Source of the DNA: Lota lota
Lineage: Eukaryota; Chordata; Actinopteri; Gadiformes; Lotidae
Reading direction: 5' to 3'
Length of the DNA stretch: 64,000 nucleotides
NCBI GenBank assembly: GCA_026745465.1
Contig: JACYXH010000400.1
Location: 823,501 to 887,500, forward strand
Below the pieces are notes generated by a model that saw nothing but the letters and a program-made list of their open reading frames with translations, made no database searches and was not told the DNA's origin. The position numbers were made by a program, and so were the translations under genes. This document shows, in pieces, positions 49,866 to 62,620 of the stretch; the stretch's first letter is position 1, and each line of letters opens with the position of its first letter.

Positions 49866-50073
49866 CTGCGATGCGTATGACGGCCCTCTCCGCGGGGTCC
49901 AGCACCTCCCCCGAGCCCGACTTGGAGCGCTTCACCCTCTGGAGTTTGGAGAGGTTCCAGGGTAGGGTGTCCCCAGCACACGGAGGAACCGCGCTCCTCG
50001 TTGCGTGGTCGGCGTCTTCATCGTCTGCTGGTGGCGGCCTCTCCCGTCTGGGCTTCTCCCGACGGCCCTCCAT
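49866..50073 (-). CDS. plec: Plectin isoform 1c first coding exon
   Basis: This exon gives the plectin-1c N-terminus, linked in mammals to microtubule association and found in neurons and keratinocytes. The ATG at 50073 opens 69 codons. The second half has GDTLPWNL, KRSKSGSG and VLDPAERAVIRIA, matching mammalian 1c; the related plakins MACF1 and dystonin have a similar GDTLPWNL...LDPAERAV block. The first 35 residues (MEGRREKPRRERPPPADDED and on) are basic then acidic and less conserved. An in-frame TAG sits two codons before the ATG, and a good acceptor (TTGTAATTTCTCATAG) ends at 50082, so the coding exon is preceded by an intron. It ends GCA G before GTCAGT, phase 1. The region is notably GC- and CpG-rich. 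Confidence 0.94.
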
Positions 50074-50081
50074 CACCTAAT
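50074..50081 (-). other. plec: 5' UTR part of the 1c coding exon
   Basis: Eight bases between the acceptor AG (50083-50082) and the ATG. They include the in-frame TAG, which fixes the start. Confidence 0.65.
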
Positions 50082-51515
50082 CTATGAGAAATTACAATTA
50101 AAAGGTGTATAATATATATATATTTATATGCTGCCTGAGGAGAGTTTATGCATGCAAAGCTACATGTACATACAGCAGTGTCCAAATGTATGCATGACCA
50201 CAAGGGTTTGTTAGAATATGAAGTGGCTGTTAAAGAAGTCTTTCCGGAAATTCAAGAGGTAAAAACTAACACTGGAACGGCCTGTCAATGTCCAGTATTA
50301 CATTGTTATTATATCAGGGTGAGGATGTATCAGGATGAGGCTGAAACTTGGTTCACAGCTGGCTGCTGACCACAGCTACCTAGCTAATGGCTTGCCTTGT
50401 CTTTTTGGTCAAATATAGCAATGCCAGGTAACAGCTATAGTTTCTAGACAGTTATTGTAACATATGCTGATATGTTTTAGTATGTGTTCAACATTCCAGG
50501 TTTTCTTCCATGAGCTGTCGTGGCCTTACACCAGTTTATGATTAACAGCAATTCATATTAATAAAGATAAAAAAAGTCATTTTTATACCAGTTAAATTTT
50601 AATAAATGCAAAGGAACCAGATATAAGCCAAATGCACAGAGGCAAATATGACCAGATAATGGTAATGTGCCCAGATTAGGCCTTTGTAACAACACAGACC
50701 TAACATGAACATGCAAAACTCCTGGTCCCTGTACCTTCAGAAAGTGAAGGAATGTAAAACAGATTGTGGGAATATTGCATCATCATACAGTATTGAGGTG
50801 TTAGATGTCTCAAATGTCAGGAATTGTATTCTTTACGAATTATTTGCTTTGATCATTTTGTTTGCACTAGACACATAGCATCTGGAAATGCCACACTAGA
50901 GCACAATTGAAGATTTAAAGGTTTGCCAAAAAAATATAAAACTTAATTTGAGATGTATTTTTTGCTTTTATGGTTGTTTCAGGATGTGAAGTTGACGGTT
51001 TGATTTGTTACTTTTAACTTTTAACCAGCACTTAACATAACATGTCACAGACAGTTACTCCTAAACTGAGCTCAGCAAGGTCGTGATATCATACATATAG
51101 ACTTCAGGATATGAAGTAAGCAACTTTACTATGTTTCCACAACATGTAGCTCGTAAATGTTAGTGGAGCAAGTGTTTGACCTTTTACCTTTTGGGGTTTG
51201 GATTAATAGCCTACCTTTAGGGGTTGACGTTTGGGAGTTATTAAATCGCGTCATGTGTGGATTTAAAAAAGGTAAACATTGGAAGTAGCCAAGACGTACA
51301 GTATATATGTGAGGGCTTTGCCCAAAACCCTAGTCACATTTAACTTGGCGTTGATGTTGCAAAAACAGTCAATGTTTTATTGCATGATTTTATTACATAA
51401 GACATCGCCAGGGGAAGTTGCGTGAGATAAATGTTACTGCTTGTCCCGTTCACCTATAACAAATATTTGCAGCATTACTCCATCGCAAGACTATAGCCTG
51501 AATGTGAAGCCTTAC
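50082..51515 (-). other. plec: Predicted intron in the plectin-1c 5' UTR
   Basis: Bounded on the minus strand by the donor GTAAGG at 51515 and the acceptor at 50082. It is AT-rich and contains an imperfect TATATA tract near 50110-50130. No exon is seen inside. Confidence 0.5.
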
Positions 51516-51655
51516 CTTTTTATATCTTCTATCAGCTCAATTAACAGCGGCGGGCCGATGAATGCTGCAGGTTCCCGCGCGCGTGACTTTGCTTCAGCTT
51601 CAATTCTGACGCTTATCGACGACTGAACTTACGAAGCTGCCTGTGTGACAGCCAG
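51516..51655 (-). other. plec: Predicted untranslated first exon of plectin-1c
   Basis: On the minus strand it ends AAAAAG before GTAAGG. The roughly 140 bases upstream contain no ATG, include a CpG-rich core (GCGCGCGGGAACC) and lie about 30 bases downstream of a TATA-like box. The next good acceptor is just before the 1c coding exon. The 5' end is estimated. A TATAAAA at the exon's own 3' end could instead be a promoter box. Confidence 0.45.
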
Positions 51656-51681
51656 ACTCCTGTGTCCGGCGTTGTGTTGTG

Positions 51682-51689
51682 TTTAAATA
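51682..51689 (-). promoter_or_regulatory. plec: TATA-like box of the 1c promoter
   Basis: TATTTAAA on the minus strand, flanked by GGC and CACAAC. Start-site spacing would place transcription near 51655. Inference only. Confidence 0.35.
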
Positions 51690-54403
51690 GCCACTCCTTT
51701 GCAGGAGAAAGTCTAACGATTGTCTAGACTTGTCCGACGGAATCCGCAGTCATCTGTTTGAATGGTATATTGCTACTGTTCTGTACGTCCTCCTCGACTC
51801 GTTCACCTGATCGAATCATCAGCAATGTTAAATTCTGAACACGTAAGCTGTAAACAGTAAATATACTGTCCATTCATAATTGATGTGACGTTTAACTGTG
51901 CATTAATGCGACCCGAAATGTGAACGACGTTGACCTACCACCTAGAAGTAATTAACGCTGCATTTACCAGCAATGGTCTGTTCTAACGGCGTTCCCATCA
52001 CCACGGAACGGGGTGCGCCAAATGAGCGTTATTGGCGAGAGAGGGGGGGGGGGCGGGACTTCCGATAGAGGGATATTCGTTTCCGTAACATGTATTAGAT
52101 ATTGCTCTGTCAAATTGTTTTGTAAACCCTCCCTATTTATTCTCCATGTCGTTTCTTATTCTTATCATGTTCTTATTATTCTCGCTCTGGGGACAATTAA
52201 CTGGCGTACACCGGAAATTGCGTTGAGGTAGACCAGGATAACGTTACAATTCAGGATCCTCTCAGCCTAGGTCTGTTCTGAGTCTGGCGCTGCGGTAAAA
52301 CAAGGAGTTTCACTGTTCGATTAGTTTCCCTGGTGGTCCTGAAGAGAGCTCTGATGATGCAGCAAGAAAGTATCGCGGTCCTCTCACTGTGCAATTGAAT
52401 TGCATGTAATGTTATGCCTTTAGAATGAGCTGGCAGGGATCAATGTTTTCACACTTATGAAATAATGATGGATAAATTGCTTGAACTGATTTGTGGATAA
52501 CACTCAATTTATACAATATATTAAAATGTATGAATAAACATTAACATATTTAATCAGTTCAGCATTATACAGAAGTTTAGCACTTAGACTAGTTTAATAG
52601 TTTACTGTTGTAGTTAAATTGTCATCTCTTTCATATAACATTTGGCAGCCCTACAATCACAAACATGTTTTATTGTGCCTGGCTTGTCCTTGTGAAGGCT
52701 GGGTAATCAGGCTTGTTACTGCCTAAGATTTCGCTCCTGAAATCCAAAAGCTCTTTATCAGCCTAATAGCACTCCACCCTAGAAACACAGTGAAACACCA
52801 AAGTAAAATTACTCATGTTGTAGATCCGGAATACAGGTTTCTAGATCTATCAATGTCATACCAATTAAGATACATGCGTGCACCGCTGCACAGTAAGATT
52901 AGATCATGGATTGAAAATAAATTATTGCCTCAAGAAAGTGAGCTCACATGTTTAACCTTAACTCAAGAAGCTTTAGCTTGTTATTTTACCTCTCAATAAG
53001 GTGGTCTGGTTAGCCTTATAGATCCATAGCAGGCCTACCGAAATCTGACTTTGTCCCTTCAAGGAGGACTAACACTCCCCCTACCATCCTTGACATAATT
53101 ATATTTACAGCTACACTGTCACCATGGCCCACTGACCCTGGCTGGTCAAGGACAACTCCATTACCTTGTGTCTGTCAGTGACAAATTTCTGTCCAGAGGG
53201 TTCAGACACCACAGCTTGCAATGCATGTCATTTTAAGGTTTTAACAATTATATACATCATTTTCAGATGACAGTTACGGTCTTGAAATTTTCCCACCAAA
53301 AGTAGACCATAATAAACCAAAATCCCTGGATGGATTGACTCGTAGATTGCCGTATTTTATTTGTGAGAAACTTTCTAGTTCAGATATTTATGGAGTAAAT
53401 AGCTGCAGTAGAGAAGTTACTGTTGCAGATTTAAATGTGCAGGGTACCACAGCTTACCTAGGCCCCTTCCCAGGGAAGTACACAAGGACACAACAAGGAG
53501 TAGGTACAGCACAACTAAACGTACAAACAAATGAGGTACAGTGTAGGACATTACACATCTTCTCGTTCTCAAGTCCTGAGAATGAGAGAGAGACTTCCTG
53601 GAATGAGCGGCCTTTTATAAACAAGACGATTTGGACTGGAGGTCAGCAGATCCAATCAGAAACAGAGGGGAGGAACCTGTGAGGAAGAGGGGAGGGGGAG
53701 AAAGACACCCACAAACACACATGGCACTGACAAAGGCCTGGCCTGTAAAATCGACATACTGGCTTTGTTATTGCATTTATTCATGACTGCTTCAATGAGG
53801 AAAAATAAATAACTTGCCCAATAACATGAAGGTTATTTCTCCATTTGAGGTGCAATATTATATTAATTGAATACACTAACAATATTTTAATTTAAGTAAA
53901 CAGTTCACTCAGCTTTCCTAAAAGACATGTTCCCCTTTTTCTCGCAGCTTTTGGGAGCAAATGTTTTAGCTCTGCCCTCCTCTCTGCCAGACCGAGTCTT
54001 TGTTTGTTCCATATACTCATATTGAGGCCGGGGTTTGGACACAGTAGGAACAAAGGAACTCTTGTAATAGATGAGGATTCTTGTTTGTTTCTGCAGACAG
54101 ACCAACAATGTGGTGGCTCTTTTATGACCAACTGCCTATGGACAGACAAATATCCAAATACACCAGCAGATAGCTACACATACACATGGCCAGACACATG
54201 GACGCACACACACATACACACACAGTGACAGAGGACAAGTAAGAGAGTGATGTACTGACCCATCTTTATTAGTTTCAGTGTTAAAGGTATAGGTAAGCAA
54301 TTTATTTTAGAAGCGGGTTTTGTCATATTTAATTGAAATTCTCTTTACAACTCGACAGCAATCAATAAATCAAATGCTCTAACCAAAAAAAGAAAGAAAA
54401 TTG

Positions 54404-54509
54404 GGTATCTGTGGCGGTCCTAGGCCTATAATAAGCCCATCCAATCATTGCATACGGACTGAATGAAATTATTGGACAGGCTTACAGGCCTAGGACCGCC
54501 ACAGATACC
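54404..54509. mobile_element. Fold-back element with 24-bp perfect inverted ends
   Basis: The left arm GGTATCTGTGGCGGTCCTAG plus GCCT is exactly mirrored at 54486-54509. Further pairing continues inside (AAGCC, TCCAAT with ATTGGA, GGCTT), so almost the whole 106 bases can fold into one hairpin. This could be a very small MITE or an RNA-forming element. No clear target-site duplication. Confidence 0.8.
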
Positions 54510-54553
54510 AGATTAAAAAAAGAGTTGGCCTTCCAGTCTGTCTATCTACTTAC

Positions 54554-54660
54554 CCGACAAACTGTGTGCGCTCTGCCTGTGCTCTCATTGCGCATGACCG
54601 GAGTCTTCCACAAGGCTAGACAGACCTACTGCTAAAGCTAGTGAGTCACGTGCTGTGGGG
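54554..54660 (-). promoter_or_regulatory. Possible upstream promoter and untranslated exon
   Basis: A strong minus-strand donor (CGG before GTAAGT) lies at 54554/54553. About 90 bases upstream is TGAGTCACGTG (54642-54652), a combined AP-1 and E-box-like motif. ATGs in between are out of the plectin phase (phases 0 and 2). It may be an untranslated plectin first exon or chance. Confidence 0.22.
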
Positions 54661-56341
54661 GAGTTGCTTTGGAGGGTGGCCAGTTGGATACTTTCAAATT
54701 CTACCTTACTCTGGCTGGTTTCTCCAAATTGCCTACTCTACCTTTAACTGCTGGGTACCTCTCTTTCTCTCTCTCTCTGCTAGTTCTTCACGAGCTGAAT
54801 CATCATAATGCCCTTGCTGGAATGCTGGCACAGGTGCCCATTAGTCAGTCAAGAATAGAAACCAGAGACCTATAGCCTACTGGAGCTGAGCTATATGTCA
54901 TGGGCTGTCAGAGGAGTACAGGTGAAAACCAATTCAAAGAGATGTCACAGGAGACCTCTAAAATGAAAGAAATGGATAGTCTCATGAAAATAGGTTAGTG
55001 TACATATTCATCTTTGGTTTACAATTTGGTTTACATTTTCTGCCTTCATTTCAAACAGTAACTATCTAGTTAAAGCATGTGGTGTGTTACCCAGTGGTGA
55101 CCCTTGACTTTCCATTACTTATTGAGGTAATCATTTTTGCAGGAAGGTAGTATAGGAACAGGCGTATGTATGGAACACTGTTCTATACTGAGTACTGTCC
55201 GTTTTATGTGCACTGTCTGTTTTATACCGTTTACAGTCTGTTTTTACTGGGTTTTTTTCAGTGTTGCCAGAGTACCAAGACACATTTCCCTTTTATGTAA
55301 ATGTAACGGACCTTAACGTTTTCTTATAATATCTTATCTTCCTATCTTAATCACAAAGATGGTTTATGGTTCGTTTATAGATACCGCGCAAAGATAGTGG
55401 GCTTAAATGACATGAGGATGAAGCATGGGGCCATGGACGGACGCCAAGGGACTAAAAGAAAACACAATTAGCACAGGTGATAGTTAACAAGGGGTTTTAA
55501 GCAATCTCCGGCTGTAGTGGACTCTAGTGAAAAACGCTGGCTACTGCAATATGTCCCAAGTCTAGCACATGACATAACCGTGCTATCTCTTCTCAAAACA
55601 GCCAGCTTTACCCATGCTGTCAGCTAATACGAGTGGATACAATTAATAATAATAAAAAAAGACCTTTGCACCTTAAAATGAAACTCTTGAAGAACACACA
55701 CAAGTGTCAGCGTCAGAGATTTTTTTTCTTGCTGGTGCTACAGTGGGTCTGAATAATTCAGTAATGGTGCTGATGGATGTACTGTTTGGTAATATGTACT
55801 CGCAAGTCCGCGTGGTGTTCAAACGTCAGTTTCAAGCATTATGTGCCTACTAATCAATCCTGATCAACCAATCCCACAATCAGCGTCAACTGCGTGCTTT
55901 TCAACTGAAAAACACAACACCAACCCACAATGTCCACCGCTATTCCCATTTTATAGACAGACAAATGACAAAATATACACTGAGTCAAATAAGGCAAACA
56001 CCAGATGCAGGGCTTAACCAGGAGTTGGACAATTAATGCGGCTACTGAATTTCAAACAAAAATCAACATAATCACTGCTTGGAAGTCCAAGCAAAACCAG
56101 TAGGTTTAACAGAACCTAGTATCTTTTACGATCGAATATTCCAGCCAGGAGTTGAGGTCAAACCAGCCACGAATACAACTCCTTTGCTGATTGCCAAACT
56201 GTTGCGAGGGGTACCTTTTCAATGCTGGCCGACGGGGGGCTTCCTCCGGCCGGCTGCTAGCTAACATCGCTAACAGTATTCCCACTAGCACTGAGAGCAG
56301 CTTCATCCTCCACGTTCTCGTCCCGCTCCATTTCTCGATCC

Positions 56342-56378
56342 TCTACTTCGCCCTCACACTCTTGTAGGGCGAAGTAGA
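56342..56378. repeat. 13-bp perfect hairpin
   Basis: TCTACTTCGCCCT is mirrored by AGGGCGAAGTAGA with an 11-base loop. It lies within an open minus-strand stretch (about 56260-56470) that is acidic and has no known domain. Confidence 0.85.
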
Positions 56379-56638
56379 CAGGCTGAGACGCCACAGAATC
56401 CTCTTGATGTGGTAGTTTTTTCACACACAAAAAAATCGATAAATGTTTCACGCTAACTTGTAAAGTCACAATGTTCAATGTATAGCTAATATAAATCTCT
56501 CGCGTGAGTTAGAGTGAGTGACATCACTACCTTAAGTGAACTTAGATCATCGTAACTGATCTAAGGACAGCAACGGCAAGACATAGACAACAAATAAGCA
56601 GAGTTTATAACTATATTGCTGCGGGGGTGCTATGGAAA

Positions 56639-56661
56639 TGGGGGGGGGGGGGGGGGGGGGT
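56639..56661. repeat. Poly-G homopolymer
   Basis: About 22 consecutive G residues. Confidence 0.9.
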
Positions 56662-57097
56662 TGCTAGATCAACTGGAAAAACAAGCTGTATTCAAAACTA
56701 TACAGAGAAAGCAGACAAATCTGTATGTCATATTTCAGTTAATTTCTTGGTGGTGCCACCCCAGCACCGCCATTGCACACACACAAAAGCCTTCAAACGC
56801 TAGTAATTGTTTTACAAGCAACTCTCCCGTCAAGTGGAAGCATTTGTTGATGGTTAAATAAAAAATGCAATACGGTTCGGGCTATTTTCTATTGGTCAGT
56901 TCAGTTATATATCCATTGGTTAATTTCCTTGTGGGAGGAGTTTCGATAAACCAATTACAGAAAACGTTATGGGCCCTACGCAACCTCAACCTTGCCTTAT
57001 GAGCATTTTAATGCTGGATAAGTGGTGATGGCCTATCCTCACACACAGATGTTCCCGCACACACACATACACACACCCACACACACATACTTTAAAG

Positions 57098-57098
<1 letters not shown>

Positions 57099-57169
<71 letters not shown>
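57099..57169. repeat. (CA)n microsatellite
   Basis: About 70 bases of CA. More CA tracts lie at 57703-57744 and 57939-57996. Confidence 0.95.
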
Positions 57170-57174
<5 letters not shown>

Positions 57175-57476
57175 AAAATACACATAACCACCTTCAGACA
57201 AGCAAACAAGATAGACACACAAAGACACATGTTGAAAGAGGAAGCACTCCATTTTATATTGTATTTTACTAAACAGCACACAAATGCACTACACTTCAGT
57301 ATCACACAAGCTTGTGCAGAACAGCACACATAAACACACTTCAGTTCATATACTCAAAACCACATATACAGTCAAAGGCACACACTAAATCTCACATACC
57401 GCGCTGCTATTGGTCCAGCCCCAGACACCGAGTGCCTGCGTACCTCCGCCAACAGGCCGCAGAGGGTGAGGGAGAG

Positions 57477-57629
<153 letters not shown>

Positions 57630-57704
57630 AGATGGGCACCAGCTGTTTGGAAGTGAGCCCCAGCTACACGGCTACTGTATCTATCAAGAACAAACGCACA
57701 CGCA

Positions 57705-57747
<43 letters not shown>

Positions 57748-57934
57748 ACACGCGCACACATACAATCACAAACATACAATCACACACATACACACATGCA
57801 CACACATTCACACACAATCAGACACATTTCCATGCAAACATTTTGCAAACAGGCGTGAATATATATACACACTTGAGTATGCATATTTACACTCACACAC
57901 GTATGGGAACTGGAAATTGATTGGATGTAGGCCT

Positions 57935-57997
<63 letters not shown>

Positions 57998-58462
57998 CTT
58001 GGTGCGTATCACACTAAATCCTACATGAAGAACAATAGTTATTCTTTTATTTTAAATACTATAAATAAAAAACCAGTCTCTCTAAAGTAATTTGTATAAG
58101 CAGTAAATCAACGGTAACAGCGGTTTAATAGCCAAACTGTTTGTGAGTTCTATATTCTCTTCACACGTCTATCTGTCTGACCTGACGATTTGTGGTCTGA
58201 CCTTTGCTCACTACATTAACCGAAGTTGGACTTCTTTATTTTTGTCTCCCCTGCAAAATCCTAACCTTATAAAACTCCAAGCTTTCTTCTAGTTTTACTA
58301 CCCCTGCATTGTGCTAGTGCCGCATTAGCATTCATCCATGACGCGGTCCGCTGGCACGGATGCCTGAGTACTGCTAGTGATGTGTCCAAGCAACAGCTAG
58401 TGACGGCTCACATCTTGTTAGATTTGTGTGGAATACTAGCTGCCTCATTAGGTATGTACAGC

Positions 58463-58464
<2 letters not shown>

Positions 58465-58527
<63 letters not shown>
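58465..58527. repeat. (GT)n microsatellite
   Basis: A pure GT tract of about 63 bases. Confidence 0.95.
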
Positions 58528-58530
<3 letters not shown>

Positions 58531-58732
58531 GTACAGTATGTACAGTAGTGAGTAGTGGTTAACCCGGGTTCAGTTCAGTTGAACCCTACTTCAAATTAAT
58601 GTTACAGCTGCGCTTCACATCAGTGCTACTGTAGACCAGAACACTGATGATATTAAACATCACAGACCACCACATGCACAGCTCACTGCCACTGTATGGT
58701 TCCAGGGGGATAACACTCTCCTAACCTTACAG

Positions 58733-59020
58733 TTATTGACTGGAACAGGAACAGGAAAGATAAATGACAATATGGAAACCGTATTCTTCTGTGTATGGTT
58801 TGGACCACGGCACTCCTGTGATTCGCAGCCCCATTGCTGCTGATGTGGTTTGGCCAGCCTTGGGTTTAGAGGGCAGCCCAGAGGAACCGTAGGTTGGTCG
58901 GGCCGCCCTCTCTTCCCTCTCTAGCCCCAACAGGATGTCTTTAATGAACCGCGGAGTGTTTGATGTGTCGCATGTCACGCTGGAACAGCCCAGCACCCCC
59001 GCGGTGGCAGCTCCGCCCGA
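58733..59020 (-). other. Protein-like open segment, unidentified
   Basis: On the minus strand this stays open for about 96 codons without a good ATG at its start. It reads like protein in the middle: NTPRFIKDILLGLEREERAA, then SSGLPSKPKAGQ. RFIKDILLG resembles the eh1 repressor motif of homeobox proteins such as Bsx, Hhex and Barhl, but the leading Phe is Arg. No homeobox follows and no clear donor is seen. The opposite strand is also open (MSLMNRGVFDVSHVTLEQ, up to a stop near 59060) after a good acceptor (TCTTCCCTCTCTAG). Either strand could be an exon, or neither. Confidence 0.22.
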
Positions 59021-60339
59021 CAAGAAAGAGGAATGTCAACAGTCAAAAAGAGTCAAATGAGACACGCTATAGAAAATATGAATTCCAGGAAATGTTTTTA
59101 TTTTGTGACACTAAGACAGCAAGTCAATTTGTGGCTATAATGGGTGGAAATGTCTATATGTTTAGTATTGTAAGTGTGGATTTATTGGACAGATGAAGGA
59201 GGCCTTATTATGGCGACACAACAAGTGCTTCCAGCAAGTGCCACAGATAAGTATAATTAATGTGACTTGTCTACCAAAGCTTTTGTTGGCTATGGATTAA
59301 TTAATTGGGCATTTAGGGGACTAGACTGAATAGGGTATAGTTAAGCAATGAAAGAGCCGACCCCCCTAAAAAAGGTTGAAAAGGACGGGAGGTTTTCAAT
59401 CTGTCCACACGATGGCGCTGCTGGTGTTCTCCGTGAGGATATGCTCCGGTGCACCGCCAGATCTTACGGTAGAAACAATAAAAAGAAAGCGCACCTCATT
59501 ATCGTGGCATCTAAAAAGTTGACGTGATGGTTCAGTAATTGTGATGGTTTTGATACGTTGTTTTCCCCCACAACTATTGCAAATGCTCCATGTTTGATCT
59601 CGTGGGCTGTTGTGAAACTGGAAATGAATGGTGATTATCTATAATTAGGCCAATTCCAGACTGAAAAATAGGTGTTTTCATTGCGTTCCAGCTATTAGAA
59701 CCCTTAATGTGTTCGGTGTAGTATGGCACCTGGAAATTAAGTGACAAAAATCACTTCATAAAGACCATTTAAATTATTCCCCTCTAGCAGTCAGTTAATT
59801 AAGCAAGTGTTGTAACTCAAATACATTTATACTCTAAGCACCAGAAACACAAAGACATATGGCACACACAAATTCCCCTCGACGTAGCGAGACATTTTAA
59901 TTACATTAAACATGTCAAGGCTAGCGTTTTTTGTATTTTTATAAGAGTTTACGAATGCTTGCACGTGTAAATGTTTGTGTGTCGCGTATTTGTGTGCGGG
60001 GTTGTTGCTTGGTGTGTGGGTGTGTGTGTCTGTGCAGTCTTGCAGCGGCTGCCTTCGAGCGGGGGAGCGAGGGAGAAGGAAGGATATGGCTCTGATTAAA
60101 GTAGGCACTAAAGCAAAGGTGGTAATTGGGATCATAAACACTCACTTCTCCATTTACCCCTCTAATGAAGCGTCTCTGTTTATTCTGAAGCTGGCTACTT
60201 CAACAGGAACATTGCTGCTACTGTAAGGCTGGTGAAGCCTCTGGCGTCATGGTGATGTGTCCGCACAAAGGCCGCCCCTCAGCCAGCTGATGTCAAGCAG
60301 TAAATTGGGTAGTCTGGACTGAACACACAACTTGAGACA

Positions 60340-60529
60340 TGTTTACCAACGCACATTGCACACACAAACACGCTTCACACACATCTGCGCACTCTAACAC
60401 TGCTTGCACACAGACATGCATGCACCCATGCATACACACACAGACACATTTGCTCAAACTACCATTCATGTGCACACATACAACACACATACACAGATAT
60501 ACACACACACACACACATGCATGGACTTG

Positions 60530-60565
<36 letters not shown>

Positions 60566-60665
60566 CACGTGCTCAAACTAACATCCACTTGCATACACAC
60601 ATACACACACACATACACACACACACAAACACACATGCATGCACTTGAAGACACATGCATACACA
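60340..60665. repeat. CA-rich microsatellite cluster
   Basis: Interrupted CA tracts over about 320 bases. A block of about 50 bases (CACACGTGCTCAAACTAACATC...) partly repeats an earlier one (TTTGCTCAAACTACCATTC), which suggests local tandem duplication. Confidence 0.85.
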
Positions 60666-62133
60666 GTACTAGTGAGCTCATGGTCTCTCATGAAGAATTG
60701 AGACCTATGGATGTGATGTGGGCAAGACAGTCTAGCACTGTGACTTAGAGGGCCATACAAGGGTCAAGACAAATATCTAGAATGCCACTGTTCACCTATT
60801 CATGAGCCACGAGATGGCCGGTATGGGTGGTGTAGGACCAATCTGTGTTACTTACACCCACAGCCCAGGGCTCTTCTGGCTCCAACCCTGACTGCCACCC
60901 CAGCCTCTAAAACATCAGGCAGATAATGGCAACATGCATGTTTTCATTGTTTCAACTGAAACTTTATCAAGTATAGATGTCTTGCTATTTAAACAATAAA
61001 TCAGATCCAAGGTTTTTTTTGTTTAGGAATCCCAGTGATATTGTCAATTGTTCAACCGATAACCATTAAGGGATCATATTTTCAGAACCCCAAAAGCAAA
61101 CAGAAATCCACCCCCAGGTTTAAAACATGGTTCATGGTTCCACACTTTGCGGCTGGCCCTGTACTAGAACCGTTAATTCATAGCAATTCCTTTGATGCAG
61201 TAACCTGAAGGAGGATCAGTCAGTCAGTATTCTCCCTGCGCCTTTCCAAACCTAAATGCTATGTGGCATGTTTGACATTGCGAGTGAAAGGAATAATGCA
61301 GGTTGTCAGGTAGGAAAGAGCCAGGCTATGAGGCCACCGCAATCAGGAAAACTTTGTCCAGCACTAGGCATGACTTCAATAAAATACCTCCAGCCTACTT
61401 TTAAAAGCATTAGTCCTGGGCAAATTAAAAAGTAGAGTGCAATTAAAAGAAATCACTGTGTAAATGTTAGCATGTGGAAGTTTTCCTTTTCCTTTTGCTC
61501 CTCTACACTGAAACAAAGAATGCCCCACGGGCAAAGTCGCCCAGCTGCAGAATATTACTGCATCCATGTGTTTTAAATAAGGCACCATTATAATCAAAAT
61601 CATAAAAAATGTAATGTGGCCCTTTTAAAACATTTAAATATTAGTTTGCCAATTCAGAGTTCATGCATGTTTTAAACATTTTTGTTCTTCCTAATTGAAT
61701 GAATGTTTGGAAAAGCAGGCAAGGTTATTTTTCATAACTGAAATGTTTGGTTTGATGAGTAATTGGTGCACTTACTTTTCAACAACATTTCATATTGGAG
61801 ACCTTAAGTGATCCCTGTTCTTGACTATTGTATGCATGCGACTGGCTTTCCTTACCCTGATCCTCACCTTAACCAGATCTGGTGGTATCCAAACTTAACT
61901 CAAACTAACTTAATCTATCCAAATTGTACTTAACCAAACCAAACGTAATCTATCTTAATCTATCCTAAACTAAACTAATCTAGGCCCTTACCTAAACTAA
62001 ACAGACTAGCCAAAGAAATCATTTAGATTGCCTAGATCCTAGGATGCACACTTCCTATAGTGAAACTGAAATAATTGTTGAAGAAAAAAGATTATGAAAA
62101 TTACTTGAAATCCCCAAAAAGCAAGACCAAATG

Positions 62134-62178
<45 letters not shown>
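62134..62178. repeat. (CAA)n trinucleotide repeat
   Basis: About 15 CAA units. Confidence 0.95.
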
Positions 62179-62211
62179 TAAGATGAGATACCCTGACAAC
62201 CAGCTGTAAAC

Positions 62212-62620
62212 TTAACAGCTTATTTGAAATGCACTCAAAATAAATGTTGTATATGAATTGCTGTTAAACCCGAGGGAAGTAATGACTGCCACATTCTGTG
62301 AGTCCAGAGGCGAACCACAAATCTCAACCCTCAAGCTGAAAGTCACCAAGGGTGTCGCCTTAACACTGGGACAGATGAGTTTCCATGCGAGGAGCAAAGT
62401 TGTCTGGCCAAATCCACTTTTCCCCCTTATTAACACGGATATTTCCGAGCTGTCAGAGGGTGAAGTCTGGGTTTTTGAGTGTCTTGCTGACACTGGGCTT
62501 CCTCTCTCCATAGGTTCCATACCTACTATGGTTCCGATCCCTGCAGTTGGTCGCGGCCCGGGTTCTAAGCCAGAGCTGCGCTGCCAGGCGGTTCACAACA
62601 TCCTTAGCAGCACACACTAA
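62212..62620. other. Overlapping open frames on both strands, unidentified
   Basis: A minus-strand frame (62520-62212, 102 codons) and a plus-strand frame (62258-62620, 120 codons) overlap. The segment is more GC-rich than its surroundings. Neither shows a known domain or clean splice sites. It could be a remnant of a mobile element or a coding fragment. I cannot choose a strand. Confidence 0.2.

Noticed and set aside
49871..50080. A plus-strand frame of 69 codons
   Set aside because: It is the antisense shadow of the GC-rich plectin-1c exon.
53335..53682. A 115-codon plus-strand frame
   Set aside because: It begins without an ATG, has no recognisable domain and no matching splice sites.
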